The notes beneath the pieces were generated by a model that ran no database searches, was not told where the DNA came from, and saw only the letters and a program-made list of their open reading frames with translations. A stretch of 42,200 nucleotides of DNA. Origin: Flavobacteriales bacterium (GTDB lineage Bacteria; Bacteroidota; Bacteroidia; Flavobacteriales_G; Salibacteraceae). Made by a program: the position numbers and the translations under genes. Shown here one piece after another: positions 7,785-16,633 of this stretch (position 1 is its first letter; every line of letters begins with the position of its first letter). The stretch covers positions 1 to 42,200 of the forward strand of contig JABJJW010000016.1 in NCBI GenBank assembly GCA_018660685.1. The letters are read 5' to 3'.

Positions 7785-9188
7785 CCGCATCATCGCAACG
7801 TTTTCAACATGGCTCGTGTGTGGAAACATGTCAACCGCCTGGGCCTTAATCAAATCGTACTTCTCATGAAGCAGTTTTAAGTCTCTAGCTTGAGTGGAAG
7901 GATCGCAACTGACATAAACAATTCGTTTTGGCTCAGCCTCCAGAATTCGCTCGATTACATCCGTATGCATGCCCGCTCGTGGTGGATCTGTGATAAGAAC
8001 ATCTGGACGGCCATTTTCATCAATGAAATCTCGGCTCAAAACCTCCCTCATGTCACCAGCATAGAAACTCAGATTGGATTGCTCGTTCAGTTCCGAATTG
8101 ACTTTTGCGTCTTCAATAGACTCAGGGACATATTCAATTCCAATTACATGTTTCGCGTAGCGGGCCATAAACAAGGCGATTGTTCCAGTGCCGGTGTAGA
8201 GGTCATAGACCAGATCAGATTTCTCGATTTCAGCCCAATCGAACACTAATTGATACAACCGCTCCGCCTGATAAGCATTCGTCTGAAAGAAACTCTTCGG
8301 GCCGATCTTGTATTTAACCTCAGCTTCGGTGGCCGAGTTCTTGAATGTTTCGATGAGATGATCATCTCCCTTCACCTTTACAACAGGACAGTCGGCATAT
8401 GAATCATTCAATTTTTGATTCAAAATCAACCATAGTGATGTCACTTGGCTGAACTCGGTCGAAATCTTTTCACACAGTTCATGTACCAAGTCCGTTTGTT
8501 CAGAGACCACGAGTAGAACCATCCACTCGTTTTTCCTGTTATTTCTTAGAACGAGATTGCGAAGGATGCCTGTCTTTTCCCGTTGACGATAAAAGCTAAT
8601 ATCCAGCTCCAGTGCCGTCTTGTGAACGAAATTTCTGAATTCGTTGTTCAGAGAATCTTGCAAATGGCACTCATCAATTTGAAGAACCCAGTCGAACCTC
8701 CCCGGTACATGAAATCCAAGAGATGGAGTTTTGCGGATTGATGGGTCGCTCACTTTATCAGGCGTTAGCCAACCTTCTTGTGTGAATGTGAATTCCAGTT
8801 TGTTGCGGTACTCATATACCTCTTCGGATGATAAAATTGGAAAGCTCTCATAAGATTCAAACCCACCGATGCGATTCAGTTGCTGCTTTACCTGCTTCTC
8901 CTTGAAAAACAACTGTTTCTCATAATCGAAATTTTGCCAGCTACACCCACCGCAATGTTCAAAATGTGAGCAAGTTGGATCGACGCGATCACTAGAGTAG
9001 GAGGTGATTGCATCGACGATTCCCTCTACATGACCTTTTCGGTTCTTCCTGACCTGCAGATTGATAGTATCACCGGGTACGGCCCCTTTGCATAAATAGA
9101 CTTGGCCGTCTTTCTTGCCAATGACTTTTCCTTTCGTTCCAAGATCGACGATGTCGATGCCTTCTACAATGCTTCCCTTTTTTGGCAC
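7773..9188 (-). CDS. rlmD: 23S rRNA (uracil-C5)-methyltransferase RlmD family
   Basis: The 471-residue enzyme methylates C5 of a 23S rRNA uracil (U1939 in E. coli) using S-adenosylmethionine. An N-terminal TRAM domain covers about residues 1-60. An iron-sulfur cluster motif follows (CSHFEHCGGC near residue 75-85), with a likely fourth Cys in DECHLQ. The methyltransferase domain shows DLYTGTGTIALF (SAM site), DPPRAGMH and the catalytic cysteine in VYVSCDPSTQARDL. Start is GTG at 9188, which overlaps the upstream stop by one base (TAGTG). It is the last gene of a leftward run. Distinguishing RlmD from the dual-specificity RlmCD needs phylogeny. Confidence 0.93.
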   Translation of the reverse strand: MPKKGSIVEGIDIVDLGTKGKVIGKKDGQVYLCKGAVPGDTINLQVRKNRKGHVEGIVDAITSYSSDRVDPTCSHFEHCGGCSWQNFDYEKQLFFKEKQVKQQLNRIGGFESYESFPILSSEEVYEYRNKLEFTFTQEGWLTPDKVSDPSIRKTPSLGFHVPGRFDWVLQIDECHLQDSLNNEFRNFVHKTALELDISFYRQREKTGILRNLVLRNNRKNEWMVLLVVSEQTDLVHELCEKISTEFSQVTSLWLILNQKLNDSYADCPVVKVKGDDHLIETFKNSATEAEVKYKIGPKSFFQTNAYQAERLYQLVFDWAEIEKSDLVYDLYTGTGTIALFMARYAKHVIGIEYVPESIEDAKVNSELNEQSNLSFYAGDMREVLSRDFIDENGRPDVLITDPPRAGMHTDVIERILEAEPKRIVYVSCDPSTQARDLKLLHEKYDLIKAQAVDMFPHTSHVENVAMMRLRK

Positions 9189-9709
9189 TAATCAAGAAGT
9201 TTTTCGAGCAATAATTCCCTGAGGCTTACTAGTATGTCTTGGGTTTCGCTTTTAATTGCCACGGCCTTATCCATTCGTTTGATTGATTCAGAAAGTGCTT
9301 CTGTGTCAATTACCTCAATGTTCTCAATTACGGTGCACACCTCTAAAACGGTCATGTATGTACCATTAATTGAAATGTCTATGAGGAGCTCAATGCGGTC
9401 TCCTAGATCAACGCCAGACTGCCAAACACAATTGAGTACCTCGGGTTGAACATGATAGAAATCCTTATCCATGAGAAGCTCGATCAGTGATTCTTTGACT
9501 CCGCGATCCTTCAGATTATTCAATGTTTTGTCAAGCAGTATACGAGCTTCTGATGACGGCCCAGCTAGTACCAGCTCAAACATGGGTCGAATCATTTCTG
9601 GACTACCGTCATGCGGAATACGCTTGAGCGCACCAAGCACCTTCTTCTCATTCTTTGACCTCAAGTCAATGATGATGTTCTCTATTTGTGTCTTTCTCTC
9701 TTCAGTCAT
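9188..9709 (-). CDS. HEAT-repeat-like cytoplasmic protein of unknown function
   Basis: This 173-residue, almost entirely helical protein has paired amphipathic helices reminiscent of HEAT repeats, for example RSKNEKKVLGALKRIP followed by SPEMIRPMFELVL and SSEARILLDKTLNNL. I infer a scaffold or protein-binding role. Short proteins of this kind seem familiar from Bacteroidota, but I know no assigned function. The start ATG at 9709 was chosen because the frame upstream of it overlaps the complete ABM gene, whose stop lies at 9711. That leaves a one-base gap between genes. Its stop is fused to the rlmD GTG. Confidence 0.75.
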   Translation of the reverse strand: MTEERKTQIENIIIDLRSKNEKKVLGALKRIPHDGSPEMIRPMFELVLAGPSSEARILLDKTLNNLKDRGVKESLIELLMDKDFYHVQPEVLNCVWQSGVDLGDRIELLIDISINGTYMTVLEVCTVIENIEVIDTEALSESIKRMDKAVAIKSETQDILVSLRELLLEKLLD

Positions 9710-9710
9710 T

Positions 9711-9998
9711 TCAATCTTCTTGTTGTTCAACGCTCCACGCTTCTGGTTTCCCATCAAATAGCGCTTTTGTCTTTGCCCATGTATCAGCGAATAATTTAGA
9801 ATTGCGATATGCTTGCAGGTCCGCATCACTATCCCACGTGCTATACGTGAAATAGATTCGTCGGTCAGCAAGGTCTCGGAGCAACTGAACGCCATTACAA
9901 CCCTGCTGTTCTTCGATTTTAGGTCTTACAATGTTGAATAGGGATTCAAATGAACCTACCTCATCCTTTCTGAAGGTCATTTTTACAATTCGTATCAT
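9711..9998 (-). CDS. Antibiotic biosynthesis monooxygenase (ABM) domain protein
   Basis: The 95-residue product is a single ferredoxin-like ABM domain (dimeric alpha-beta barrel). Typical features are the opening strand MIRIVKMTFR, the helix with FESLFNIVRPKIEEQQGC and the strand GVQLLRDL. The YFTYSTWDS strand and a C-terminal helix ending in SKLFADTWAKTKALF follow. Members include small quinol or heme monooxygenases and many uncharacterised proteins, so the chemistry is not assignable. The ATG overlaps the stop of the upstream SAM hydrolase-like gene by one base, implying coupled translation. Confidence 0.88.
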   Translation of the reverse strand: MIRIVKMTFRKDEVGSFESLFNIVRPKIEEQQGCNGVQLLRDLADRRIYFTYSTWDSDADLQAYRNSKLFADTWAKTKALFDGKPEAWSVEQQED

Positions 9999-10774
9999 TA
10001 AAACTGCATTACGATGGTTGTGCCTGGATGGAGTCCGATCAAATCACTTGCACGCCCTTGATTCATGGCAATTTCTAAATGTCCAGCAGAATTTATCAAA
10101 GCGAGTCGCTCACCTTCGGTGACGTCGCTGTATCTCATGCTGATTTGTTCAATAGTATAGCTCGGGCTCACAAAGCCAAGCGCATATTCTCGTCCCTTTC
10201 CAATTTCTTTGATGAGGTCAGTGGTAATATTGGAGATGGCGTTTCCATAGTCATCCACATAAATGATGCTTCCTGTGATTTGATCAGGCCCTACAGTTGG
10301 AGCCATAAGCACGCGCTGTGTCATCTTATCGGTGCGTCGGCCTATTACTTCAAGCGTTCCACCAGTCGCCAAATGCACTGCTGCCGGTGCGTATAAGTCC
10401 TTTACTGGAAAGTTTGGATAGTCGGATTCAAGGTTCATCTGGAGCTCTACTACTAAATCGGGGTGGAAGCGAGCAATCAAATTAAAGAGTCCAGAGTCAG
10501 CAGTAATGATGTATTGATTCTTGTATCGGATACCGAGATGTACCATGTTGTCGATTGCCTTTGTGCCCACTCCGACTATGTGAACTGTGTCTTTTGGAAA
10601 ATCATCAAGAATGTTTTTCAACACAAATGCGGCTTGAGCAACATCGTACTTGTCAATTTGATGCGTGACATCAACGATTTGTAAATCAGGACTTTGGGAT
10701 AATATTTTAGCCTTAACCTGACTGAGGTAGTAGTCCTTGTTTCCTAGGTCTGTTGTTAAGGTGATTATCGGCAT
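9998..10774 (-). CDS. SAM hydroxide adenosyltransferase (S-adenosylmethionine hydrolase, DUF62)
   Basis: The family converts S-adenosylmethionine to adenosine and methionine and is related to the halogenating enzymes fluorinase and SalL. The 258-residue product matches family length. The N-terminal TLTTDLGNKDYYLSQVKA carries the conserved Asp of the TD-x-G motif. VDVTHQIDKYDVAQAAFVL is the typical second block. ITADSGLFNLI and YAPAAVHLATG follow, and the C-terminal domain shows GSIIYVDDYGNAISNI, where DxxGNxxxN is strongly conserved. The hydrolase reading is favoured over halogenase on taxonomy, without a biochemical marker. It heads a four-gene leftward run. Confidence 0.9.
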   Translation of the reverse strand: MPIITLTTDLGNKDYYLSQVKAKILSQSPDLQIVDVTHQIDKYDVAQAAFVLKNILDDFPKDTVHIVGVGTKAIDNMVHLGIRYKNQYIITADSGLFNLIARFHPDLVVELQMNLESDYPNFPVKDLYAPAAVHLATGGTLEVIGRRTDKMTQRVLMAPTVGPDQITGSIIYVDDYGNAISNITTDLIKEIGKGREYALGFVSPSYTIEQISMRYSDVTEGERLALINSAGHLEIAMNQGRASDLIGLHPGTTIVMQF

Positions 10775-10798
10775 GCGCTAGAGCAAAAATCAGCGTAG

Positions 10799-10806
10799 TA
10801 AATTTG
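10799..10806 (+). promoter_or_regulatory. Candidate -7 box for phoH operon
   Basis: TAAATTTG fits TAnnTTTG in the divergent gap between the SAM hydrolase-like gene and phoH. It would give a leader of about 54 bases. A matching -33 TTG is not evident. Confidence 0.35.
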
Positions 10807-10866
10807 TTTTCTTTGCGTGGCGCGAAGGTAGGAAAACCAGTAGCCCAGTTAAACTAAGAAGCTTCT

Positions 10867-11814
10867 TTGCACGAGATTATTATCCAATTTGACGACATCC
10901 ATCCAGTAGAAATTCTGGGTGCGAAAAATGCCAATCTCTCCATTCTAAGGAAACACTTCAGTGCATTAAAAATTATTGCACGTGGCGATCAAGTCAAAGT
11001 GCTTGGACCAGAGAAGGAGCTAAAAGAATTTGATGAGAAATGGAAGTTACTCATCAATCATCTAAATGAATATCAACGGCTAACAGACACAGATGTACGC
11101 AGAGTCTTAGACTCTTCCGCATCTCTTTCGAAAGTGGATAGTTCGGTATTGGTTTATGGCAATAACGGAAAGCAAATCAAAGCCAGAACGGCTAACCAAG
11201 CCAAGCTTGTTGAGCTTAGCCTGGATAATGACCTGACCTTTGCAATAGGGCCAGCTGGAACAGGAAAGACATACACTGCTGTGGCGCTCGCAGTGAAGGC
11301 ATTGAAAGAAAAGGAAGTACAGAGGATTGTCTTGACGCGTCCGGCGGTTGAAGCAGGCGAGAGCCTCGGTTTTTTACCCGGTGATTTGAAGGATAAGCTA
11401 GACCCTTACCTCAGGCCGTTATACGACGCTCTGTTCGATATGATCCCATACGATAAGCTCTCCAAATTCTTAGAGCGAACAACGATCGAAATTGCTCCTC
11501 TGGCTTTTATGCGAGGAAGAACATTAAGCAATGCTTATGTTATTCTAGATGAAGCTCAAAACGCAAGTGAGAATCAAATGAAAATGTTCTTGACCAGAAT
11601 GGGTAAAGGTTCCAAATTCATTATCACTGGCGATACAAGTCAGGTGGACCTACCTAAACATATACCTAGTGGACTTCTCCACAGTATTAACCTTCTGCGA
11701 AATGTAGAGGGAATTGCCGTTATCGAATTGGATAAAAGAGATGTTGTCCGGCATCGTTTGGTAGAGCGAATAATCGGGAAGTACGAAACAGCTGAGAAAC
11801 CGAAGAAGAAGTGA
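10867..11814 (+). CDS. phoH: PhoH-like ATPase
   Basis: The 315-residue product is a PhoH-family P-loop ATPase, cytoplasmic, thought to act in RNA metabolism (often linked to ybeY and RNases). A KH-like N-terminal region covers about residues 1-95. The ATPase shows Walker A GPAGTGKTYTA (near residue 132), RPAVEAGESLGFLPGD, Walker B VILDEAQNAS and the sensor FIITGDTSQVDLP. Length and order are standard. The start is TTG at 10867. The reading frame there matches typical family N-termini, with the 'ARGDQVKVLGP' strand at the expected distance. It overlaps the next gene by four bases (ATGA). Confidence 0.94.
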   Translation: MHEIIIQFDDIHPVEILGAKNANLSILRKHFSALKIIARGDQVKVLGPEKELKEFDEKWKLLINHLNEYQRLTDTDVRRVLDSSASLSKVDSSVLVYGNNGKQIKARTANQAKLVELSLDNDLTFAIGPAGTGKTYTAVALAVKALKEKEVQRIVLTRPAVEAGESLGFLPGDLKDKLDPYLRPLYDALFDMIPYDKLSKFLERTTIEIAPLAFMRGRTLSNAYVILDEAQNASENQMKMFLTRMGKGSKFIITGDTSQVDLPKHIPSGLLHSINLLRNVEGIAVIELDKRDVVRHRLVERIIGKYETAEKPKKK

Positions 11815-12287
11815 AACTCGTAATCAGCATAGTATTGATGCTTGCTGCCCAGATTTCTATTGGGCAGAAGATTGATAAAAGCAAGCCCAACGCATACTTT
11901 CTGAGCCATTTAAATCATCATGCTGGACAGGATGATTTTAAACAAGTGCCGCATAACGTTTTCATTGATTTTGAGGAGAATCTCATTTGGATAGAGAATG
12001 ATGACAACTGCGACATCGTTTATAAAATTGAATTTGACAGCGCTTATCAAGGGGGGAGCCCAGCGGTGGTCCTGCAAGAAGGAGAGACCATGTTTTTCAC
12101 AAAAGATTGGCAAGTACAATTTGTAATGTATCAAGAAAGCGTTGGAGTGATTTCATTGATTATGAATGAAGGAATTAGTCACCTGTTCGGTGAACTTGAA
12201 ACAGAGGAAGAGATCCCGCTTCTCAAATATCACAACCAAAGACAGTGGGTTTATATGATAGGAGTAAAGAAGAAGAAAGATGAGTGA
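11811..12287 (+). CDS. Secreted protein of unknown function
   Basis: I do not recognise this 158-residue protein. It begins with a signal peptide (about residues 1-18, [19 protein letters not shown]), so it is probably periplasmic or outer-membrane associated. The mature part is mixed with several aromatic residues and short beta-prone stretches ([29 protein letters not shown]). It ends in a run of Lys. The ATG overlaps the phoH stop by four bases, and its own end overlaps purC by eight. It is therefore almost certainly co-translated with two housekeeping genes, which supports it being real. Confidence 0.75.
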   Translation: MKLVISIVLMLAAQISIGQKIDKSKPNAYFLSHLNHHAGQDDFKQVPHNVFIDFEENLIWIENDDNCDIVYKIEFDSAYQGGSPAVVLQEGETMFFTKDWQVQFVMYQESVGVISLIMNEGISHLFGELETEEEIPLLKYHNQRQWVYMIGVKKKKDE

Positions 12288-13233
12288 AGCCCTGAAAGAC
12301 ACAAACTATCATTTTCCTCATCAGACGAAAATGTACAGAGGCAAGGTTCGAGATGTTTATCACATTGGACCTGAGCATCTGATTATGGTTGCTTCGGACA
12401 GGATATCGGCCTTTGATTGTATTCTCCCTAAAGGAATTCCTTACAAAGGACAGGTGCTAAATCAGCTGGCAGCAAGGTTTTTAGATGCGACGAAGGATAT
12501 TGTCCCAAATTGGATGTCGGCAGTTCCAGACCCAAACGTAACCGTGGGGCTTAAGTGCAATCCCATCAAAGTGGAAATGGTAATCCGGGGCTATCTCAGT
12601 GGACATGCTTGGAGAGAATATCGATCCGGTAAGAGAATGATATGTGGAGTCTTCATGCCAGACGGAATGAAGGAAAGCGATAAGTTCCCTGAACCAATTA
12701 TCACCCCTGCCACAAAGGCAGAGGAAGGACATGATGAGGACATTTCAAGAGAAGACATCATCTCTAAAGGAATTGTGGAAGAATCAATTTACGTTCAACT
12801 AGAAAGCATTACACGACAACTGTTCGAAAGAGGAACCCAGATTGCTGCGGAAAGGGACTTGATTCTGGTTGATACCAAATATGAATTTGGAATCGGCTCT
12901 AATGGAGAGATTATCCTCATTGATGAGATTCACACTCCTGACTCTTCTCGGTACTTCTACGCAGATGGCTATGAGCAAAGGCAGGCGAGTGGAGAGATCC
13001 AGAAACAATTGAGTAAAGAGTTTGTTAGGCAATGGCTAATCAGTGAAGGATTCCAAGGACTTGATGGTCAGACAATGCCTGAAATGCCCGACGATTTCGT
13101 AAACACAGTTAGCGAACGATACATTGAACTTTACGAAAAGATAACTGGTGAATCATTCGGCCGAGCGGATACGAACAGAATCAATACTAGGGTAGAAGCG
13201 AATATTGCTGACTGGATTGAGACTAATCTCTAA
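12280..13233 (+). CDS. purC: Phosphoribosylaminoimidazole-succinocarboxamide synthase
   Basis: PurC (SAICAR synthetase) ligates aspartate to CAIR with ATP in purine biosynthesis. The 317-residue length matches the longer, fungal-like PurC form found in Bacteroidota rather than the roughly 240-residue E. coli form. Visible motifs are [11 protein letters not shown] (glycine-rich ATP loop), [47 protein letters not shown] and [14 protein letters not shown]. The ATG lies eight bases inside the upstream frame. The 3' end overlaps the convergent secreted protein by four bases. Confidence 0.96.
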   Translation: MSEALKDTNYHFPHQTKMYRGKVRDVYHIGPEHLIMVASDRISAFDCILPKGIPYKGQVLNQLAARFLDATKDIVPNWMSAVPDPNVTVGLKCNPIKVEMVIRGYLSGHAWREYRSGKRMICGVFMPDGMKESDKFPEPIITPATKAEEGHDEDISREDIISKGIVEESIYVQLESITRQLFERGTQIAAERDLILVDTKYEFGIGSNGEIILIDEIHTPDSSRYFYADGYEQRQASGEIQKQLSKEFVRQWLISEGFQGLDGQTMPEMPDDFVNTVSERYIELYEKITGESFGRADTNRINTRVEANIADWIETNL

Positions 13234-13730
13234 TACTTACTAGGCGAAATTTCACTCATATAAGTCCGGGTGTATTCTTTGTCGAAGACAAATTCTTTTC
13301 TCTTCTTATGGAATTCGATTAGCGCAACCGGGTAATCTTTAAGATATTCATCGAAGTCTTTTTCACCTTTCAACGTCATGCCAATATCAAATGGAAACTT
13401 TTGGAAGTCACCGTCAACACCACTGAGCTTCGTGTTTATTGAAACTCTTTTAGCGTAGTAGCCTTTCTTACTTATTTCAATCGTGTAGATCTTTTCACTG
13501 TAAAGAGTGAATTTGTACTTTCCATTTTTCTTGGTCAATTCTTCAGTGACAACTTTATTGCCCTCCCATAACTCCACATTGATGCTCTCGATTGGTTCAT
13601 CTAAATGAGAGATAATCCCGCCGATAGAGAGTATTTCGAATGATTCGACTGCCGATGTGTCTTGTCCAAAAGCTGGTATGCAAATTGACCCTAGCACGGC
13701 AATAATTGATATATAAATCAAGCTTTTCAT
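13230..13730 (-). CDS. Secreted protein with carboxypeptidase-regulatory-like domain
   Basis: The 166-residue product has a signal peptide (about residues 1-22, ending ICIPAFG before QDTS). A beta-sandwich resembling the carboxypeptidase regulatory-like (CRD) domain follows at about residues 35-105. It includes a '[19 protein letters not shown]' opening, the [19 protein letters not shown] block and a '[12 protein letters not shown]' strand, which is the classic pattern (G-K-Y-x-F, Y-x-I-x-x-x-K-x-G-Y). The rest, ending in charged segments, is unassigned. No T9SS or lipobox signal is visible. The role is unknown, probably envelope related. It is convergent with purC and divergent from the rhomboid gene. 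Confidence 0.75.
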   Translation of the reverse strand: MKSLIYISIIAVLGSICIPAFGQDTSAVESFEILSIGGIISHLDEPIESINVELWEGNKVVTEELTKKNGKYKFTLYSEKIYTIEISKKGYYAKRVSINTKLSGVDGDFQKFPFDIGMTLKGEKDFDEYLKDYPVALIEFHKKRKEFVFDKEYTRTYMSEISPSKY

Positions 13731-13821
13731 ATGATAAAACCTTGGTTTCTTTGTCTAAGTTCAGGAAAAAATCAATAGAAATTTTAGATATAGCTTCATT
13801 ATTTCCCTTTTCATCATTGGG

Positions 13822-14409
13822 GTGCTATGGTTGATTCACTTCTTGAACAGTCAATTTCTCATCGATTTCAGGGGTTTTGGATTAAGACCAAGGTCCATTG
13901 AAGGCCTAATTGGACTTATTACTTATCCGCTGCTCCACGCTGACTGGAAGCATCTAATGGATAATTCCGTGAGTGCATTTGTGCTCATGTTTGGTCTGTT
14001 TACGGTTTACGGAAGACTTGGCTGGGCCGTCATAGGTTGGAGTTGGTTAATGAGCGGAATATGGATTTGGATTGCGGCAAGAGATGGGAACCACATTGGA
14101 TATAGTGGAATTATTTACGCATTAGCTTCATTCATCTTCTTCAGCGGTGTCTTCCGAAAGTATTATCGCCTCATGGCACTTTCATTAATCGTGGTCTTTT
14201 TGTATGGTTCGATGGTGTGGGGAATTCTTCCGATTCAACCCAGTATTTCTTGGGAAGGGCACTTATTTGGAGCGATCGCAGGATTGATCCTAGCGTACTA
14301 TTATCGCGGAGATGGTCCACAACGACCTAAGTATATTTGGGAATTAGAAGAGGAATTGGATGACGAAGACGAAAATCCATATTGGATAACAACGTCGACT
14401 CACAATTAG
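13822..14409 (+). CDS. Rhomboid family intramembrane serine protease
   Basis: The product cleaves substrates within the membrane. At least five or six hydrophobic helices are visible. Key motifs are the catalytic serine in GYSGIIYA (GxSx), the catalytic histidine in EGHLFGAIAG and the L1-loop element HADWKHLMDN. The start is uncertain: GTG at 13822 gives 195 residues but leaves the first transmembrane helix short. The frame stays open back to 13759, encoding more hydrophobic residues (FIISLFIIG) just upstream, with only ATT codons and no ATG. An ATT start near 13798-13801 is possible. The C-terminus is acidic and cytoplasmic. Its stop lies three bases from the convergent dnaN stop. Confidence 0.88.
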   Translation: MLWLIHFLNSQFLIDFRGFGLRPRSIEGLIGLITYPLLHADWKHLMDNSVSAFVLMFGLFTVYGRLGWAVIGWSWLMSGIWIWIAARDGNHIGYSGIIYALASFIFFSGVFRKYYRLMALSLIVVFLYGSMVWGILPIQPSISWEGHLFGAIAGLILAYYYRGDGPQRPKYIWELEEELDDEDENPYWITTSTHN

Positions 14410-14412
14410 AAT

Positions 14413-15534
14413 TTACTGGCTAAGCATCACGGGCATCACCAACATGGTGATTTGCTCTGCATCATCCTTATCAGAAGGGGATAGCAGGCCAGCTCGATTT
14501 GGGGCAGAAAGCTCCAATTTGACTTCATCAGATTCTAAATTGTTCAGCATTTCAATAATGAAACGGCTGTTAAACCCAATAGTGATGTCATCTCCTTTAT
14601 AGTTACAAGTCAATCTCTCTGATGCCTCGTTGCTAAAGTCAAGATCTTCTGCGCTTACTTGAAGTTCGCTTCCCTTGATCGCAAGTCTTACCTGGTGTGT
14701 TGTCTTATTTGAGAAAATTGACACTCGGCGAATGCTGTTCAGAAACGCTTCACGGTCAATCATCATTAAGTTTGGATTCTCCTTTGGAATCACCGCTTCA
14801 TAATTTGGGTATTTCCCATCAATCAATCGGCTTACGAGTGTGTAATTATCAAATACGAATGATGCGTTGGTTTCATTGTATTCGATGCTCACATCTGAGT
14901 CCATAGAAGCGAGTAGTCCTTTGAGAAGATTCAGTGGCTTTTTAGGCATTATAAAAGTCGACGCTTTGCTGCTCTTGGCATCGCTACGCTCATACTTCAC
15001 AAGTTTGTGCGCATCAGTGGCAACAAACGTTAGCCCGTCCTTTTCAAGCGCGAAATAGACTCCACTCATCACTGGTCTGAGTTCATCATTTCCTGTTGCG
15101 AATACAGTCTTGTTGATGGCGTTGAAAAGAACTCCGCTATCAATCTTTAAACTGGAGGAAGAATCCATCTCAGGAAGTCTGGGGAATTCATCTCCATTCA
15201 CACCTGCCAAGCGATACTTACCGTTGTCAGAGGCTATCTCAATACCAAATGACTTTGAATCTATCGAGAACGTTAACGGCTGATCTGGAAATGTCTTTAG
15301 CATATCGAGCAACAACTTTGCTGGTACACAAATCTTCATGTCGTCATCAGCCTTGTCAAGGTCAATTTCCGTAATCATAGTGGATTCTAGGTCAGAACCA
15401 GAGATGGTCAACTTCTTATCCTTTACATCAAAAAGAAAGTAGCTCAGAATTGGAAGATTGCTGCTCGTGTTGAGAACTCCGCTGATGGAGGTCAATTGCT
15501 TCAGTAATGTGTTGCTGGAAACGATGAATTTCAT
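14413..15534 (-). CDS. dnaN: DNA polymerase III subunit beta (sliding clamp)
   Basis: DnaN forms the ring-shaped dimer that tethers the replicative polymerase to DNA. The 373-residue product, from ATG at 15534, has the three clamp domains. The N-terminus MKFIVSSNTLLKQL, the PILSYFLF block, ATDAHKLVKYE and the domain-3 end QITMLVMPVMLSQ correspond well to the family. A TTG at 15543 in frame would add three residues, but the ATG gives the usual N-terminus. No dnaA or recF is adjacent. It lies next to gldG/gldF, a grouping familiar in Flavobacteriia. A minus-strand -7 box lies about 40 bases upstream. Confidence 0.97.
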   Translation of the reverse strand: MKFIVSSNTLLKQLTSISGVLNTSSNLPILSYFLFDVKDKKLTISGSDLESTMITEIDLDKADDDMKICVPAKLLLDMLKTFPDQPLTFSIDSKSFGIEIASDNGKYRLAGVNGDEFPRLPEMDSSSSLKIDSGVLFNAINKTVFATGNDELRPVMSGVYFALEKDGLTFVATDAHKLVKYERSDAKSSKASTFIMPKKPLNLLKGLLASMDSDVSIEYNETNASFVFDNYTLVSRLIDGKYPNYEAVIPKENPNLMMIDREAFLNSIRRVSIFSNKTTHQVRLAIKGSELQVSAEDLDFSNEASERLTCNYKGDDITIGFNSRFIIEMLNNLESDEVKLELSAPNRAGLLSPSDKDDAEQITMLVMPVMLSQ

Positions 15535-15573
15535 AGTCGTCAATTATGTGCAGTACGCTCGCTCTAATGTGGG

Positions 15574-15581
15574 CAAATATA
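15574..15581 (-). promoter_or_regulatory. Candidate -7 box for dnaN
   Basis: Reading the minus strand, TATATTTG matches TAnnTTTG and would place the transcript start near 15567, about 33 bases before the dnaN ATG. The -33 region lacks a clear TTG. Confidence 0.4.
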
Positions 15582-15641
15582 GATTATTGGTCTTGAGATA
15601 AAGAGAGATGATTTTAACCTGAAATGAACAAGTTTTGAACG

Positions 15642-16625
15642 CTATCGAAAGAGACCAATCCCTTTCGTTAATGGATCGAAAATGGCATACTGGCCAATTA
15701 CCATTTCGCCATTGTCGAGTTGCAGATAAAGACGATCTAAGTCATAGCCGATTGCATTCCCCTCAGGATCATATCCCTCCCGAATCGGCTTCTTGAATCC
15801 AGTGACTCCAATGGCTCCATGATTAAATGTGCGCAAGCTGATTTGAAACAAAGGTTCTGTTCCTCTGATTGAATCTAAAAACTCAGGCGACTTCGTCTCT
15901 TCAAAACTTTCGTAATGAACCAACTCATACTTTTTCAAATATGCCATCAATAGAAAGGTGTCAATTTCTGAAGATGAAGGCGAAACCGTCCAGGAGCCTG
16001 TTGTTTCATTTCTACTTATATCCACATCCAAAGAAGAATCAGCAGGAAAGGAGATGTTCAGCCCGTCTATGTTGTGAATCTGCTCCTCAAAAATTCCGCG
16101 ATGCCGCCATTCCAACACATTGGTGAAATAGCGAGTCGTCAAAAACCCGTGAAACCCTTCAAGGTGTGTAATAAAAGGCCTCGAAGACCCTTTCATTAAC
16201 ATGAGTGTTCCAGTGTGTGTTTGATCTGGCCCGCCCACATAATATGCTTTGTCCGCCTCCTCACTTGAAGTATAAATCTTAATCAGGGTGTGTTTGGCTA
16301 TGATGTTCTTTAGCACCGAGTTCATTCCTTGTTGACTTACCGGGGATTTAACGGACAGTTTTGACATGGTCGTCAGGAGAATTCTCACTGCATCAGGTCT
16401 GGCGATAAACTCCTGATTGACAATCCAACCTTTTTCATTTCTATCTAAAACGACTGTTACGCCCGTTTCATCTTCAAGTGTGATTTTGCTTATCACAGCT
16501 GTATCCTGAACAGCAAAGTCGGTGAGTTCTGATTTAATGGTGCTACTCGATTGATTATTGAGAACCCAAAACGTGATTAATGTAATCACGAACAAGAAAG
16601 CGACTCCAATTCCTATTTTTCTCAT
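15642..16625 (-). CDS. DUF4340 domain-containing membrane-anchored protein
   Basis: The 327-residue product has one N-terminal membrane helix (about residues 4-22, IGIGVAFLFVITLITFWVL) and a large extracytoplasmic DUF4340-type region. That region has the recognisable early block ITLEDETGVTVVLDRNEKGWIVN followed by a helix with RILLTTMSKLSVKSPV. DUF4340 proteins commonly accompany ABC transporter genes of the GldG/GldF kind, and this one follows gldG by eight bases, so a shared complex is inferred. I chose ATG at 16625. An in-frame TTG at 16661 would overlap the end of gldG. The function is not experimentally known to me. Confidence 0.85.
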   Translation of the reverse strand: MRKIGIGVAFLFVITLITFWVLNNQSSSTIKSELTDFAVQDTAVISKITLEDETGVTVVLDRNEKGWIVNQEFIARPDAVRILLTTMSKLSVKSPVSQQGMNSVLKNIIAKHTLIKIYTSSEEADKAYYVGGPDQTHTGTLMLMKGSSRPFITHLEGFHGFLTTRYFTNVLEWRHRGIFEEQIHNIDGLNISFPADSSLDVDISRNETTGSWTVSPSSSEIDTFLLMAYLKKYELVHYESFEETKSPEFLDSIRGTEPLFQISLRTFNHGAIGVTGFKKPIREGYDPEGNAIGYDLDRLYLQLDNGEMVIGQYAIFDPLTKGIGLFR

Positions 16626-16633
16626 GCGGCCAT

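Noticed and set aside
9710-9895. N-terminal extension of the HEAT-like protein upstream of 9709
   Set aside because: It lies antisense-frame within the complete ABM gene on the same strand and shows no family pattern; ATG 9709 gives a one-base gap.
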